NCBI GenBank assembly: GCA_035544215.1
Contig: DATKHY010000007.1
Span: 744,001-808,000 of the forward strand
Direction of reading: 5' to 3'
DNA: 64,000 bases
Origin: Candidatus Binatia bacterium
Lineage (GTDB): Bacteria; Vulcanimicrobiota; Vulcanimicrobiia; Vulcanimicrobiales; Vulcanimicrobiaceae
Within the stretch, counting starts at the first letter, position 1; every line of letters begins with the position of its first letter. The notes below the pieces were generated by a model that had not been told where the DNA came from, ran no database searches, and saw only the letters and a program-made list of their open reading frames with translations. Below are positions 1 through 7,062 of the stretch, one piece after another. The position numbers and the translations under genes were made by a program.

Positions 1-155
1 AGCCGGTCGAAGGCGAAGCGCACCGCGGACTCGGTCGCGAGGCGCAGCGAACCGACGCTCGACATCGCACAGCGCCGTCCGAGCTCCCTGACGAAGGCGC
101 GGTCGGCTGCGCCCGCCTCCTCGGCGCCGCCCGAGACTCGAACCTGCAACGTCAC
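1..155 (-). CDS. unknown protein, N-terminal part only
   Basis: Reading leftwards from a GTG that overlaps the pyrE stop as GTGA, the same junction style as pyrF/pyrE, the frame stays open for 51 codons to the window edge. The peptide starts VTLQVRVSGGAEEAGAADRA and is rich in Ala and Arg. I recognise no family. Its position as the last visible gene of the pyrimidine operon and its coupled start argue that it is translated, but the rest of the gene lies outside the window. Confidence 0.5.
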   Translation of the reverse strand, partial: MTLQVRVSGGAEEAGAADRAFVRELGRRCAMSSVGSLRLATESAVRFAFDR

Positions 156-724
156 GCGCGGCGCGACCCGGGATCGCTGATCGGCTCGCCCGCGACGCAA
201 AGCGGACACTCGTCCTGCGCGTACGACTTCAACGGCAGATCGAGCAACGCGTGCGTCGGGACGCCGAAATCGACGGCGGAGCGCAGCACCATCGCGCCGA
301 CGCCGACGACGTGCGCGCCGTGGTGCCGAACGACGCCGATGACTTCGCGTACGGAGAATCCGGTCGTGACGACGTCCTCGACGACCAGCGCTCGATCCGC
401 CGGCGACAGCGTGAAGCCGCGCCGCAACACCGGTGCGCCGTTCTCTTTCTCCACGAAGACGGCTTTGACGCCCAAATGCCGCGCAACCTCGTAGCCGAGG
501 AGGATTCCGCCGACGGCCGCACTGACGACGACCGTCGGCTGCAGCGCACGGAAGTGCTCGGCGATCGCGCGTCCGGCCGGCTCGAGCAGCAACGGATCCT
601 CGAGAATCCGAAACTTTTGAACGAAGCGATCGCTGTGGCGCCCGGAGCTCAAACGAAAATGCCCTTCGAGCAGCGCCCCTTGGCGCTTCAGCGCCGAGTG
701 CAGGTCGAGCTCGACACCGCTCAC
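152..724 (-). CDS. pyrE: orotate phosphoribosyltransferase
   Basis: PyrE joins orotate and PRPP to give OMP, the fifth step of UMP synthesis. The 190-residue protein has the family's usual length. The PRPP-binding motif VVEDVVTTG lies at residues 114-122, and the flexible-loop region FVEKENGAPVLRRGF precedes it. The start is a GTG overlapping the pyrF stop (GTGA), so translation is probably coupled. It is the fourth gene of the minus-strand operon pyrK-pyrD-pyrF-pyrE. The C-terminus carries a short extension with two cysteines (DECPLC) that could bind a metal; that is a guess. Confidence 0.95.
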   Translation of the reverse strand: MSGVELDLHSALKRQGALLEGHFRLSSGRHSDRFVQKFRILEDPLLLEPAGRAIAEHFRALQPTVVVSAAVGGILLGYEVARHLGVKAVFVEKENGAPVLRRGFTLSPADRALVVEDVVTTGFSVREVIGVVRHHGAHVVGVGAMVLRSAVDFGVPTHALLDLPLKSYAQDECPLCVAGEPISDPGSRRA

Positions 725-1431
725 GCCGGTACGGTCATTTCCTCGAGAATCGCCTTCACCGCCGCGACCGGATCCTCCGCGTCCACGACCGGCCGGCCCA
801 CGACGAGGTAATCCGAACCGGCCGCGACGGCCTGTGCCGGCGTCGTCACGCGCTTCTGATCGCCATGCGCGCTGCCGGCCGGGCGAATTCCGGGCGTCAG
901 CGTGAGGAAGTCGTCACCGAAGAAGCGCTTGAGGTCGCGCACCTCGTGCGCACTGCAGACGACACCCGAGCAGCCCGCGTCGCGCGCGAGCGCGGCCAAC
1001 CGGATCGCGTTCTCGCCGGGACCGCCCTGCAGCCCGAGCTCGTTCAGGTCTTCGGGAGCGATGCTCGTGAGCAGCGTCACCGCCATCACGTGGGGCGGGT
1101 TCACACCGAGCTCCGCCGCACGTTCGCCGGCCGCGTCGACCGCCGCGCGCATCATGTCGAGTCCTCCCAACGCATGGACGTTGACGAGGCGCACGTTCGG
1201 GCGCACGAGATGCACCATCGCGGCGGCCACGGTGCGCGGAATATCGTGCAGCTTCGCGTCGACGAACACGCGCACGTCGCGAGCCTCGCAGTACGACAGG
1301 ATTCGTTCCGGATATCCGGAGAGCGCCTCCAAGCCGACTTTGACGATGACGTCCAGATCGTAGAGCCGGTCCACGAGCCGCTCGGCCTGCTCGGCGCTGG
1401 GCACGTCGAGAGCGACGATCAGCTGGGCCAT
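721..1431 (-). CDS. pyrF: orotidine 5'-phosphate decarboxylase
   Basis: PyrF removes CO2 from OMP to make UMP, the last step of the pathway. The 236-residue TIM-barrel protein carries the catalytic signature FVDAKLHDIP (Asp58, Lys60, Asp63) and the phosphate-binding end LTPGIRPAG. The ATG giving MAQLIVALDV was chosen because it aligns with family N-termini and lies 4 nt after the pyrD stop; the longer open frame upstream overlaps pyrD and is not credible. Its stop overlaps the pyrE GTG. Confidence 0.96.
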   Translation of the reverse strand: MAQLIVALDVPSAEQAERLVDRLYDLDVIVKVGLEALSGYPERILSYCEARDVRVFVDAKLHDIPRTVAAAMVHLVRPNVRLVNVHALGGLDMMRAAVDAAGERAAELGVNPPHVMAVTLLTSIAPEDLNELGLQGGPGENAIRLAALARDAGCSGVVCSAHEVRDLKRFFGDDFLTLTPGIRPAGSAHGDQKRVTTPAQAVAAGSDYLVVGRPVVDAEDPVAAVKAILEEMTVPA

Positions 1432-1435
1432 CGCA

Positions 1436-2395
1436 TCATCCCTCGTCTCCTTCGTATTGCTCGGGCGTCGCGAGGGCGACGTTGGCCTTCCCCACGATCG
1501 CGTCGAGCGACGCCAGATCGCGCGCAGCCAGATACGCCTGCAGCTCGTCCGAGATCCGCTCCGGAATGCGCGGATCGGTGAAGTTTGCCGTCCCAATTGA
1601 GATCGCGGTCGCCCCCGCGAGGAAAAACTCGAGCGCGTCGCTCAGATTCTCGATGCCTCCCTGTCCGACGATCGGGATCTTCACCGCCTGTGCGACCTCG
1701 TAGACCGCGAGTACCGCGATCGGACGGATCGCAGGACCCGAGAGACCGCCCGTGATGTTTCCCAATCGCGGGCGCCACGTCTCGACGTCGATCGCCATCC
1801 CGCGAACCGTATTGATGACCGCCAGCGCGTCGGCCCCGGCGGCCTCCGCCTCGCGAGCAACCGCCGTGATGTCCGTAACGTTGGGCGAAAGTTTGACGAT
1901 CAGCGTTTTGTCCGTGGTCGCGCGCGCGGCCCGCACGACCTTCGACGTGAGACCCGCGTCGCAGCCGAACGTCTCGCCCTCACTCGCGACGTTGGGGCAG
2001 GACACGTTGAGCTCGATCCCCGCGATCTCTTCGCGCGCGGCGAGACGCTCGCACAGATACGGGTAGTCGTCCACGGAGAAGCCGGCGACGCTGCCCACGA
2101 GCTTGCAGCGCCGTCCCGCGTATTTGTGGAGCTCGTGCGCGAGATACCAGTCGATGCCGGGATTCTGCAGGCCGATGGCGTTGAGCATGCCGGCCGGCGT
2201 ATGAACGAGCCGCGGCGTCGCGTTGCCCAGACGCGGTAGCCGCGTGACGCTCTTGAGGACGATGGCGCCGATCTTCGACAGGTCCACGAAGGGCGCGTAC
2301 TCCTCGCCGGATCCATAGCAGCCGCTGCCCATCAGCGTCGGATAGTCGAGCTCGAGCTTACCGAGTCTGACGGCGACGTTCGGCACGGTCACCAT
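1436..2395 (-). CDS. pyrD: dihydroorotate dehydrogenase, class 1B catalytic subunit
   Basis: PyrD oxidises dihydroorotate to orotate with FMN. The 319-residue sequence has the FMN-site motif GLQNPGI, the active-site segment NVSCPNV with the catalytic cysteine at 133, and GQGGIENLSDALEFFLAGA near the C-terminus. The neighbouring pyrK marks it as the NAD-linked, two-subunit class 1B form (PyrDB), since class 1A and class 2 enzymes need no PyrK. The ATG start lies inside the pyrK 3' end (7-nt overlap). A longer open frame upstream simply runs through pyrK in another frame. Confidence 0.95.
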   Translation of the reverse strand: MVTVPNVAVRLGKLELDYPTLMGSGCYGSGEEYAPFVDLSKIGAIVLKSVTRLPRLGNATPRLVHTPAGMLNAIGLQNPGIDWYLAHELHKYAGRRCKLVGSVAGFSVDDYPYLCERLAAREEIAGIELNVSCPNVASEGETFGCDAGLTSKVVRAARATTDKTLIVKLSPNVTDITAVAREAEAAGADALAVINTVRGMAIDVETWRPRLGNITGGLSGPAIRPIAVLAVYEVAQAVKIPIVGQGGIENLSDALEFFLAGATAISIGTANFTDPRIPERISDELQAYLAARDLASLDAIVGKANVALATPEQYEGDEG

Positions 2396-3213
2396 CGCAG
2401 CTCGTCCGCCCAGAAAACCGGGCCCTCCTTGCAAATTCGCGCGTAGACGACGTCGCTGCCGCCGAGTTCCGCGGGCGGGAAGCCCGGCGCCTGAGCGCTT
2501 CGCGCGATCAGGGGTACGACGCACCCCCAGCAGCCTCCGACGCCGCATCCGAACGTCTCTTCCAGCGCGAGCTGCGCGCGAACGCCGAATCGCTCGGCGA
2601 CGCGCGCGACGCCGCGCAACATCGGCGAAGGGCCGCAGGCAAGAATCAACTCGGGCTTGCGCGAGCTCTCCAGCGCGTCGGTGACGAATCCGCGCCGGCC
2701 CAGAGTGCCGTCGTCGGTGGTCAAAATCAACTCGCAGCCCGCATCCTCGAAGCGTTGCGCGTCGACGAGCAACTCCCTGGTTCGTGCGCCGTAGAAGAGC
2801 CGAACGCGGGCTCCTTTGACGATGAAAGCGTGCGCGCACAACAGCACCGACGCGATGCCGACGCCTCCGGCCACGATCGCAACGTCGCGCACGTCGCCGG
2901 AACAATCGAAGCCGTTGCCGAGCGGGCCGAGCACGTCGAGACGGTCGCCTTCGCGCAACTCGCTCAACTCGCGCGTGCGCTTGCCTGTTACAAAGAACAG
3001 AATGCTCGCGAGCTTGCCTTCCGCTTCGTAGATGGCGAGCGCCGTCGCGGCCGCCTGCGCCGCGGGCGGAATCGCCATGAGGTATTGACCCGGGCGGGTC
3101 GCGCTCGCAAGCTCCGGCGCCTCGAGCGTCACCACGACGACGCCCGGCGCGAGAACGCGACGTCCGATCACCGTGGTCGCGTGCACGCGGGCATGGAGGT
3201 CAGCCGTCGCCAT
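2389..3213 (-). CDS. pyrK: dihydroorotate dehydrogenase electron-transfer subunit
   Basis: PyrK passes electrons from PyrD to NAD through FAD and a 2Fe-2S cluster. The 274-residue protein has an FAD-binding beta barrel (RPGQYLMAI), an NAD domain (GGVGIASVLL, ACGPSPML) and four cluster cysteines at about 223, 228, 231 and 261 (CGVGGCWGC, then C). A GTG two codons upstream could also serve. I prefer the ATG because the bases before it, TAGGCT-GTGAAG-ATG, match the layout of the cytochrome b gene start at 18,044 and look like a leaderless transcript. It is the first gene of the operon. Confidence 0.93.
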   Translation of the reverse strand: MATADLHARVHATTVIGRRVLAPGVVVVTLEAPELASATRPGQYLMAIPPAAQAAATALAIYEAEGKLASILFFVTGKRTRELSELREGDRLDVLGPLGNGFDCSGDVRDVAIVAGGVGIASVLLCAHAFIVKGARVRLFYGARTRELLVDAQRFEDAGCELILTTDDGTLGRRGFVTDALESSRKPELILACGPSPMLRGVARVAERFGVRAQLALEETFGCGVGGCWGCVVPLIARSAQAPGFPPAELGGSDVVYARICKEGPVFWADELRW

Positions 3214-3271
3214 CTTCACAGCCTATTTTCTGCAAATTCTTAGAAAAATCTCCGGAAACCGGTGCACGCCC

Positions 3272-3300
3272 TTGCTCCCTGAGCCGTTATACTGTATAGA
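3272..3300 (+). promoter_or_regulatory. candidate sigma70-type promoter for the 46-residue gene
   Basis: TTGCTC at 3272-3277 and TATAGA at 3295-3300 are separated by 17 nt, 36 nt before the small gene's ATG. The -10 box is good and the -35 box partial. An overlapping TATACT at 3288-3293 is an alternative -10. Confidence 0.4.
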
Positions 3301-3336
3301 GAGCGTAAATAATAGAAGGAAAGGAGGGGTCCGCAG

Positions 3337-3477
3337 ATGGCAGGTCTTATCGTCTTCAAATCGCTAGCCGACGCACTCAGAGCGGGCTATCAGGTTTACG
3401 ATCGGACTGCGGACGGTTATCTGGTCAGGACTCGCACGGCCGCCGGCTGGGCGATGGCCTTGGTGTCCTGCAAGTAG
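3337..3477 (+). CDS. 46-residue protein of unknown function
   Basis: ATG preceded by a strong Shine-Dalgarno run (AAAGGAGGGG, about 6 nt before the start) opens a 46-codon frame ending in TAG. The peptide starts MAGLIVFKSLADALRAGYQV and ends with Cys-Lys; it is a mix of aliphatic and basic residues with no clear membrane helix. A candidate promoter lies upstream and a perfect 15-bp hairpin follows 25 nt after the stop, so it looks like a complete monocistronic unit between the divergent pyr operon and a convergent membrane-protein gene. No family recognised. Confidence 0.6.
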   Translation: MAGLIVFKSLADALRAGYQVYDRTADGYLVRTRTAAGWAMALVSCK

Positions 3478-3502
3478 CATCGTCTTCGTCTTTATTACAA
3501 GG

Positions 3503-3536
3503 TTAACGCCGCCGGTCATTCGACCGGCGGCGTTAA
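3503..3536. terminator. perfect 15-bp hairpin between convergent genes
   Basis: TTAACGCCGCCGGTC, a 4-nt ATTC loop, then its exact reverse complement. It sits between the ends of two convergent genes, which suits a bidirectional terminator, although only short A/T runs flank the stem. Confidence 0.7.
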
Positions 3537-3557
3537 ATCTTATCGGGTTGCTGAATG

Positions 3558-4148
3558 TCAGCGATAGTCCGGCGGAGTCGCCGGCTTCTCGATCTCCGGC
3601 GTGGCTCCGGGCCGCCACCCGCCGTAAGTCGGCCCCGGCGGCATCCCACTATTCGGTGGGGGAGCCGAGGCGCTTGCGCCGGTGTCAGCCGGACCGAATT
3701 GCTGGCGCACCGTTTGCGGGCCGAACGTCGCCCCGCTCAACACGGCTCCGACGATCTGCGCGATGCCCACGAACATCGGAATCAACCCGCCGAGCAGCCA
3801 CGGACCGTAGGCGTAGTGCCCGTCGCTGCGGTAGCCGATGAAGCCGAGACCAATCAGCAGCGCTAAGCCGATAAAGGCGACCTGGATGCCTCGACGGAGC
3901 TGGTGCTGCGCGTAGAAGTCCTGCTCGAAGTAATGATTCGGCATCGCACCGGGCTGCGACGCATTGGGCGTCCAGCCATACTTCATGGCCTTGCGCATCT
4001 CGCGCGCATTCGGCGGCGGAACGATTCCGTGGCGCAGCATCTCCATTCGCTCTTGGTGTCCGAGCACGCGGGATATGATCCAGGCAGCTACCGGTGCGCC
4101 GAAGATAAAGAATATCGCGGCCAGGGGGATGAGATCGCTATAGTCCAT
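3558..4148 (-). CDS. small membrane protein with proline-rich tail
   Basis: A 196-residue protein with one N-terminal transmembrane helix (IPLAAIFFIFGAPVAAWII), a cytosolic segment HQERMEMLRHGIVPPP resembling the DUF6249-type membrane proteins often encoded beside ECF sigma factors, two more hydrophobic helices around residues 90-140, and a Pro/Gly-rich C-terminus. Its ATG shares one base with the stop of the upstream DUF4097 gene (TGATG), so the two are probably translated together. The family assignment is tentative. Function unknown; the context suggests a role in the envelope-related regulon around the sigma factor. Confidence 0.7.
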   Translation of the reverse strand: MDYSDLIPLAAIFFIFGAPVAAWIISRVLGHQERMEMLRHGIVPPPNAREMRKAMKYGWTPNASQPGAMPNHYFEQDFYAQHQLRRGIQVAFIGLALLIGLGFIGYRSDGHYAYGPWLLGGLIPMFVGIAQIVGAVLSGATFGPQTVRQQFGPADTGASASAPPPNSGMPPGPTYGGWRPGATPEIEKPATPPDYR

Positions 4149-5077
4149 CACTGTAGGTTTGCTCCGTTGGTATAAATGTGTATCGATCCGTCGGACGTGC
4201 CGACCGTCATTTTCGCGGTCCCGGCACCCAGACGGATCGTGCGCTGGGCGGAATCGTTGCCCTCTTGCGACACGCCGTCGACGACGATGCTTCCGTCGCC
4301 GGTCGAGGCGTCGATGTTGACATCGGCACTGGGCGGCAGGTGAATCCTGATCGAGCCGTCGTCGGTGTGCATCGTCGCGGAGGGGCTCGCACCCACCAAA
4401 TTCAGTCCCTCGGCCGTGATGCGGCCGTCGTGGGTCGTCGCGGCGAGCGACCCGACCGCGACATTCTGCAGCGAAAGATGACCGTCGTCCGAATCCATCG
4501 CGAGGCGATCGCCGCGCACGTTCGCGGCCTCGACGTAGCCGTCGCTGCTGTGGGCGTCGACGCTGCCCTGCAGATCGGCCAGCGTGACGTGGCCGTCCTG
4601 CGAGCGCACGCTCACGCCGCCCGTCACGCCGCTGACGTCGGCACCCGAGCAGCGCGCGATCTCGAGGCGCGCGCCCGAGGGGACCTCAACTTCAATCCGC
4701 TCGTTGCTATAGCCGAAGATGTCGATGGACACATGCCCTGTCGACGGGCGCTCGATGTGTACGCCGTCGCTCGTGCGAGTGACGCGCAGCTGCGGATACG
4801 ATCCGCTCGAAAATACGGCGCCACGCAGCTCCGTGAGGTCTCGCACGTGGACGAGTCCGTCGTTCGAGATCGTAACGCCGACTCGCGACTGCGCATCGTC
4901 GATCACGATGTGCGGCGTAGCGCCGGCCGCGACCGGCGCCTGCGCCACGGGCGTGAAGTCGACGTGATGCATGCCTGACGAGAACGTCGTGCCGCCGCCG
5001 CCGACCGCGTATACGGCCACACCGACGATGAGCACTTCGGCGGCGATCAGCATCGCCACGATCGAGGCGCGCGACAC
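4148..5077 (-). CDS. DUF4097-family beta-strand repeat protein
   Basis: The protein has one N-terminal transmembrane helix (AMLIAAEVLIVGVAVYAVGG) followed by a domain of short repeating beta strands with SSDGYVEA-, SDDGHLSL- and THDGRITA-like units, typical of DUF4097/adhesin-like right-handed repeats of unknown function. The start is uncertain: a GTG sharing one base with the TAG stop of a short upstream gene (TAGTG) gives 309 residues. The open frame extends further upstream, but that part crosses the divergent promoter region and a dispersed repeat, so it is probably not coding. It lies between the small membrane protein gene and the divergent ECF sigma gene. Confidence 0.75.
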   Translation of the reverse strand: MSRASIVAMLIAAEVLIVGVAVYAVGGGGTTFSSGMHHVDFTPVAQAPVAAGATPHIVIDDAQSRVGVTISNDGLVHVRDLTELRGAVFSSGSYPQLRVTRTSDGVHIERPSTGHVSIDIFGYSNERIEVEVPSGARLEIARCSGADVSGVTGGVSVRSQDGHVTLADLQGSVDAHSSDGYVEAANVRGDRLAMDSDDGHLSLQNVAVGSLAATTHDGRITAEGLNLVGASPSATMHTDDGSIRIHLPPSADVNIDASTGDGSIVVDGVSQEGNDSAQRTIRLGAGTAKMTVGTSDGSIHIYTNGANLQ

Positions 5078-5214
5078 TAGAGCCGGGGCCCCCAACCCTC
5101 GAAGGTGGAGCGCAGAGACTGCGCGGAGTCCCACCTGTCGGTCGGCAGGGTCGGCGGAGCGCTCTCCGGCCGGCTGCCGCCGGGAAGGGTCTGTTTGGGA
5201 AGAATGGTTGTCAT
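5077..5214 (-). CDS. 45-residue leader-like protein coupled to the DUF4097 gene
   Basis: ATG with an upstream GGAGG (12 nt away) opens 45 codons, MTTILPKQT... ending GWGPRL, whose TAG stop overlaps the GTG start proposed for the DUF4097 gene by one base. No hydrophobic segment or known family. The coupling explains how that GTG could be used without its own ribosome site. It may be a small sigma/anti-sigma partner or only a translational leader. Confidence 0.4.
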   Translation of the reverse strand: MTTILPKQTLPGGSRPESAPPTLPTDRWDSAQSLRSTFEGWGPRL

Positions 5215-5350
5215 CGCTGGGTCGATCCTCCGTAAGATTTCCTGCCCTAGTTACGCCGCGGCGAGCAGCATGTTTCGAGACGGAGGGCCGAGGCGGCCGC
5301 GAAACAATCCGCGCGCGCCGCGCGTACGAAAGGCGTGTCGGCAGCCTCGG

Positions 5351-5383
5351 CCCTTCGACTCGCTCCGCTCGCTCAGGACAGGC
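5351..5383. repeat. dispersed cctgagcg...cgagtcgaagg repeat
   Basis: The minus strand contains CCTGAGCGAGCGGAGCGAG followed by TCGAAGGG, a short palindromic repeat type widely scattered in some uncultivated bacterial genomes. Related copies lie at 29,371 and, in coding DNA, at 34,334. Here it sits in the divergent region between the DUF4097 operon and the sigma factor. Confidence 0.6.
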
Positions 5384-5421
5384 TTCCGGAGCCCCTCCTT
5401 CGAGAGACTCCGCACAAACGG

Positions 5422-5973
5422 GTGAACGCGGAGCCAGAGGACGGCCACCTGGTCGCGATGACGCTTCGGGGCAACTCGGAGGCATTCGCGAAGCTCGTGG
5501 AGCGGTACGACCGCGCCGTCTACCACCTCGCCTACCGAACGCTGCACGACGTCGAGGAGGCGCGCGATGCGACGCAAGAGGCCTTTTTCAAAGCTTTTCG
5601 CAGCCTGCGAACGTTCAAGCCGGGCTCGAAGTTTTCCACGTGGATCTTCGCGATCGCCTATCACGCGTGTTGCGACCGGCTCAACCGGCGCAAGCGCTAT
5701 GCCAGCGATGAACTGCCCGAGCGGGCCGACTCCGCGCCCGGGCCGGAACAGCAGGTCATCGCCCTCGACCAAGCCACTCGGCTGCGCGCCGCGGTCGACG
5801 CGCTCCCCGAGAAGTACCGCACGGTCATCACTCTCTTTCATCTCCAGGGCAAACAGTACGAAGAGATCGCGAGCGTCCTCGGCCTGCCTATGGGTACGGT
5901 GAAGACGCACTTGTTTCGCGCGAAGGAGCAGCTACGCAGGCTTCTGGGCGAAATGGAGGTAACGGAAACATGA
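5422..5973 (+). CDS. ECF sigma factor (RpoE/SigW type)
   Basis: An alternative sigma factor of about 183 residues. Region 2 is seen in FAKLVERYDRAVYHLAYRTL and DATQEAFFKAFRSL, with the core-binding and -10 reading segment FSTWIFAIAYHACCDRLNRR; region 4 carries the helix-turn-helix KQYEEIASVLGLPMGTVKTH. The GTG giving VNAEPEDGHLV was preferred over an ATG 87 nt upstream because the extra N-terminus is encoded by the dispersed repeat. The stop overlaps the next gene's ATG (ATGA), the usual sigma/anti-sigma arrangement. Confidence 0.92.
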   Translation: MNAEPEDGHLVAMTLRGNSEAFAKLVERYDRAVYHLAYRTLHDVEEARDATQEAFFKAFRSLRTFKPGSKFSTWIFAIAYHACCDRLNRRKRYASDELPERADSAPGPEQQVIALDQATRLRAAVDALPEKYRTVITLFHLQGKQYEEIASVLGLPMGTVKTHLFRAKEQLRRLLGEMEVTET

Positions 5974-6353
5974 ATATGAACGACAGCGACGCCCTCGAAC
6001 GGGCGATCTTCGCGCTCCCCCTGGAGGAGCCGCCGGCCGGGTTGCGGTCCTCGATCTTGCTGGCGACGGCCTACCGCCCTCGCCCGGCCTTCTCGGTCGT
6101 GGAGCTCGCGATACTGGGTGCGCTCGGGGCGATCGGCGTATGGCTGTTCGTTCTGCTGGCCCTGGGCGGCGGGATGCTCTTCGTCCAGACCCTCCAAACC
6201 ATCGGCGAAGTCCTTTCGCGGGCGCTGTCCAACACCGCGACGCTGGCGTGGCTGGCGGCGGGCGGAGCGACGGCGCTCTGGCTCTCACTTTTCACCGGAT
6301 CCCAACCCCTCGTCGCAGCCCCGCACAGGTCCGAGCGGAGGGCCAGCCGATAA
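5970..6353 (+). CDS. small membrane protein, putative anti-sigma factor
   Basis: A 127-residue protein with an acidic N-terminal segment (DALERAIFALPLEEPPAGL), then two hydrophobic stretches (ELAILGALGAIGVWLFVLLA, and a second at about residues 85-105) and a basic tail. It overlaps the sigma gene stop by 4 nt. Anti-sigma factors of this kind hold an ECF sigma at the membrane with a short cytosolic N-terminal domain. I see no zinc-binding HxxxCxxC motif, so it is not a classic ZAS protein. The role is inferred from position, size and topology. Confidence 0.65.
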   Translation: MNMNDSDALERAIFALPLEEPPAGLRSSILLATAYRPRPAFSVVELAILGALGAIGVWLFVLLALGGGMLFVQTLQTIGEVLSRALSNTATLAWLAAGGATALWLSLFTGSQPLVAAPHRSERRASR

Positions 6354-6362
6354 TCCTAATCC

Positions 6363-7055
6363 ATGGAGAAACGGCAAGCGCCGGAGCGGCGCCCATATAG
6401 GATCCTCGTCGTCGAGGACGATGCGGCGATCAGCCGCGTGTTGCAGCTCGAGCTCGAGCACGAACGATACGAAGTAGACGTCGCGCGCGACGGGCTATCC
6501 GGTCTCGAGAAGGCACTCAAGGAACCCGACCTCGTCATTCTCGATCTGATGCTGCCCCGCATGGACGGCATCGAGGTCTGCAAGCGCATTCGCGCCAAGA
6601 GCCGTGTGCCGATCATCATGCTTACCGCACGCGACCGCGTGCCCGATCGGGTCGCCGGCCTCGACGTCGGCGCCGACGACTACATCACCAAGCCGTTCTC
6701 CACCGAAGAGCTGCTAGCGCGCATCCGTGCCCGCCTGCGCGAACGCACGCCGCAGGGCAACGTGATCGAATACCGTGACGTCGTGATGGACCGCGACCGG
6801 CACGAGGTGCACCGCGGCGGAAAACCCATCTCCCTCACCGCCAAGGAGTACGCGCTGCTTGAGTACCTGCTCTTGCACCGCAACAAGGTCCACACCCGCG
6901 ACGAGCTCTTCAACGGGGTCTGGGGCAGCGATTTTCTCGGCGACTCCAACCTCATCGACGTGTACATCCGGTACCTGCGCGGGAAGATCGACGACGGCTT
7001 CGACGACAAGCTCATAACGACCGTACGAGGCGTCGGCTACACCATAAAGGATTAG
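6363..7055 (+). CDS. OmpR-family response regulator
   Basis: A 230-residue two-component regulator. The receiver domain has the acidic pair VVEDDAA, the phosphoacceptor Asp61 in VILDLMLP, and the conserved lysine in YITKPFS. The C-terminal winged helix has the OmpR/PhoB signature (SLTAKEYALLEYLLLHRNKV, then NLIDVYIRYLRGKID and TVRGVGYTI). It starts 10 nt after the putative anti-sigma gene and is followed 7 nt later by its histidine kinase, so all may share one transcript. Confidence 0.95.
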   Translation: MEKRQAPERRPYRILVVEDDAAISRVLQLELEHERYEVDVARDGLSGLEKALKEPDLVILDLMLPRMDGIEVCKRIRAKSRVPIIMLTARDRVPDRVAGLDVGADDYITKPFSTEELLARIRARLRERTPQGNVIEYRDVVMDRDRHEVHRGGKPISLTAKEYALLEYLLLHRNKVHTRDELFNGVWGSDFLGDSNLIDVYIRYLRGKIDDGFDDKLITTVRGVGYTIKD

Positions 7056-7062
7056 GCCTCGT

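Noticed and set aside
2396-2905. Longer N-terminus for PyrD
   Set aside because: It overlaps pyrK in another frame and is Arg-rich; the family N-terminus fits the ATG at 2395.
5078-5485. Longer N-terminus for the DUF4097 protein
   Set aside because: It would cross the sigma-factor promoter region and the dispersed repeat and has no family support.
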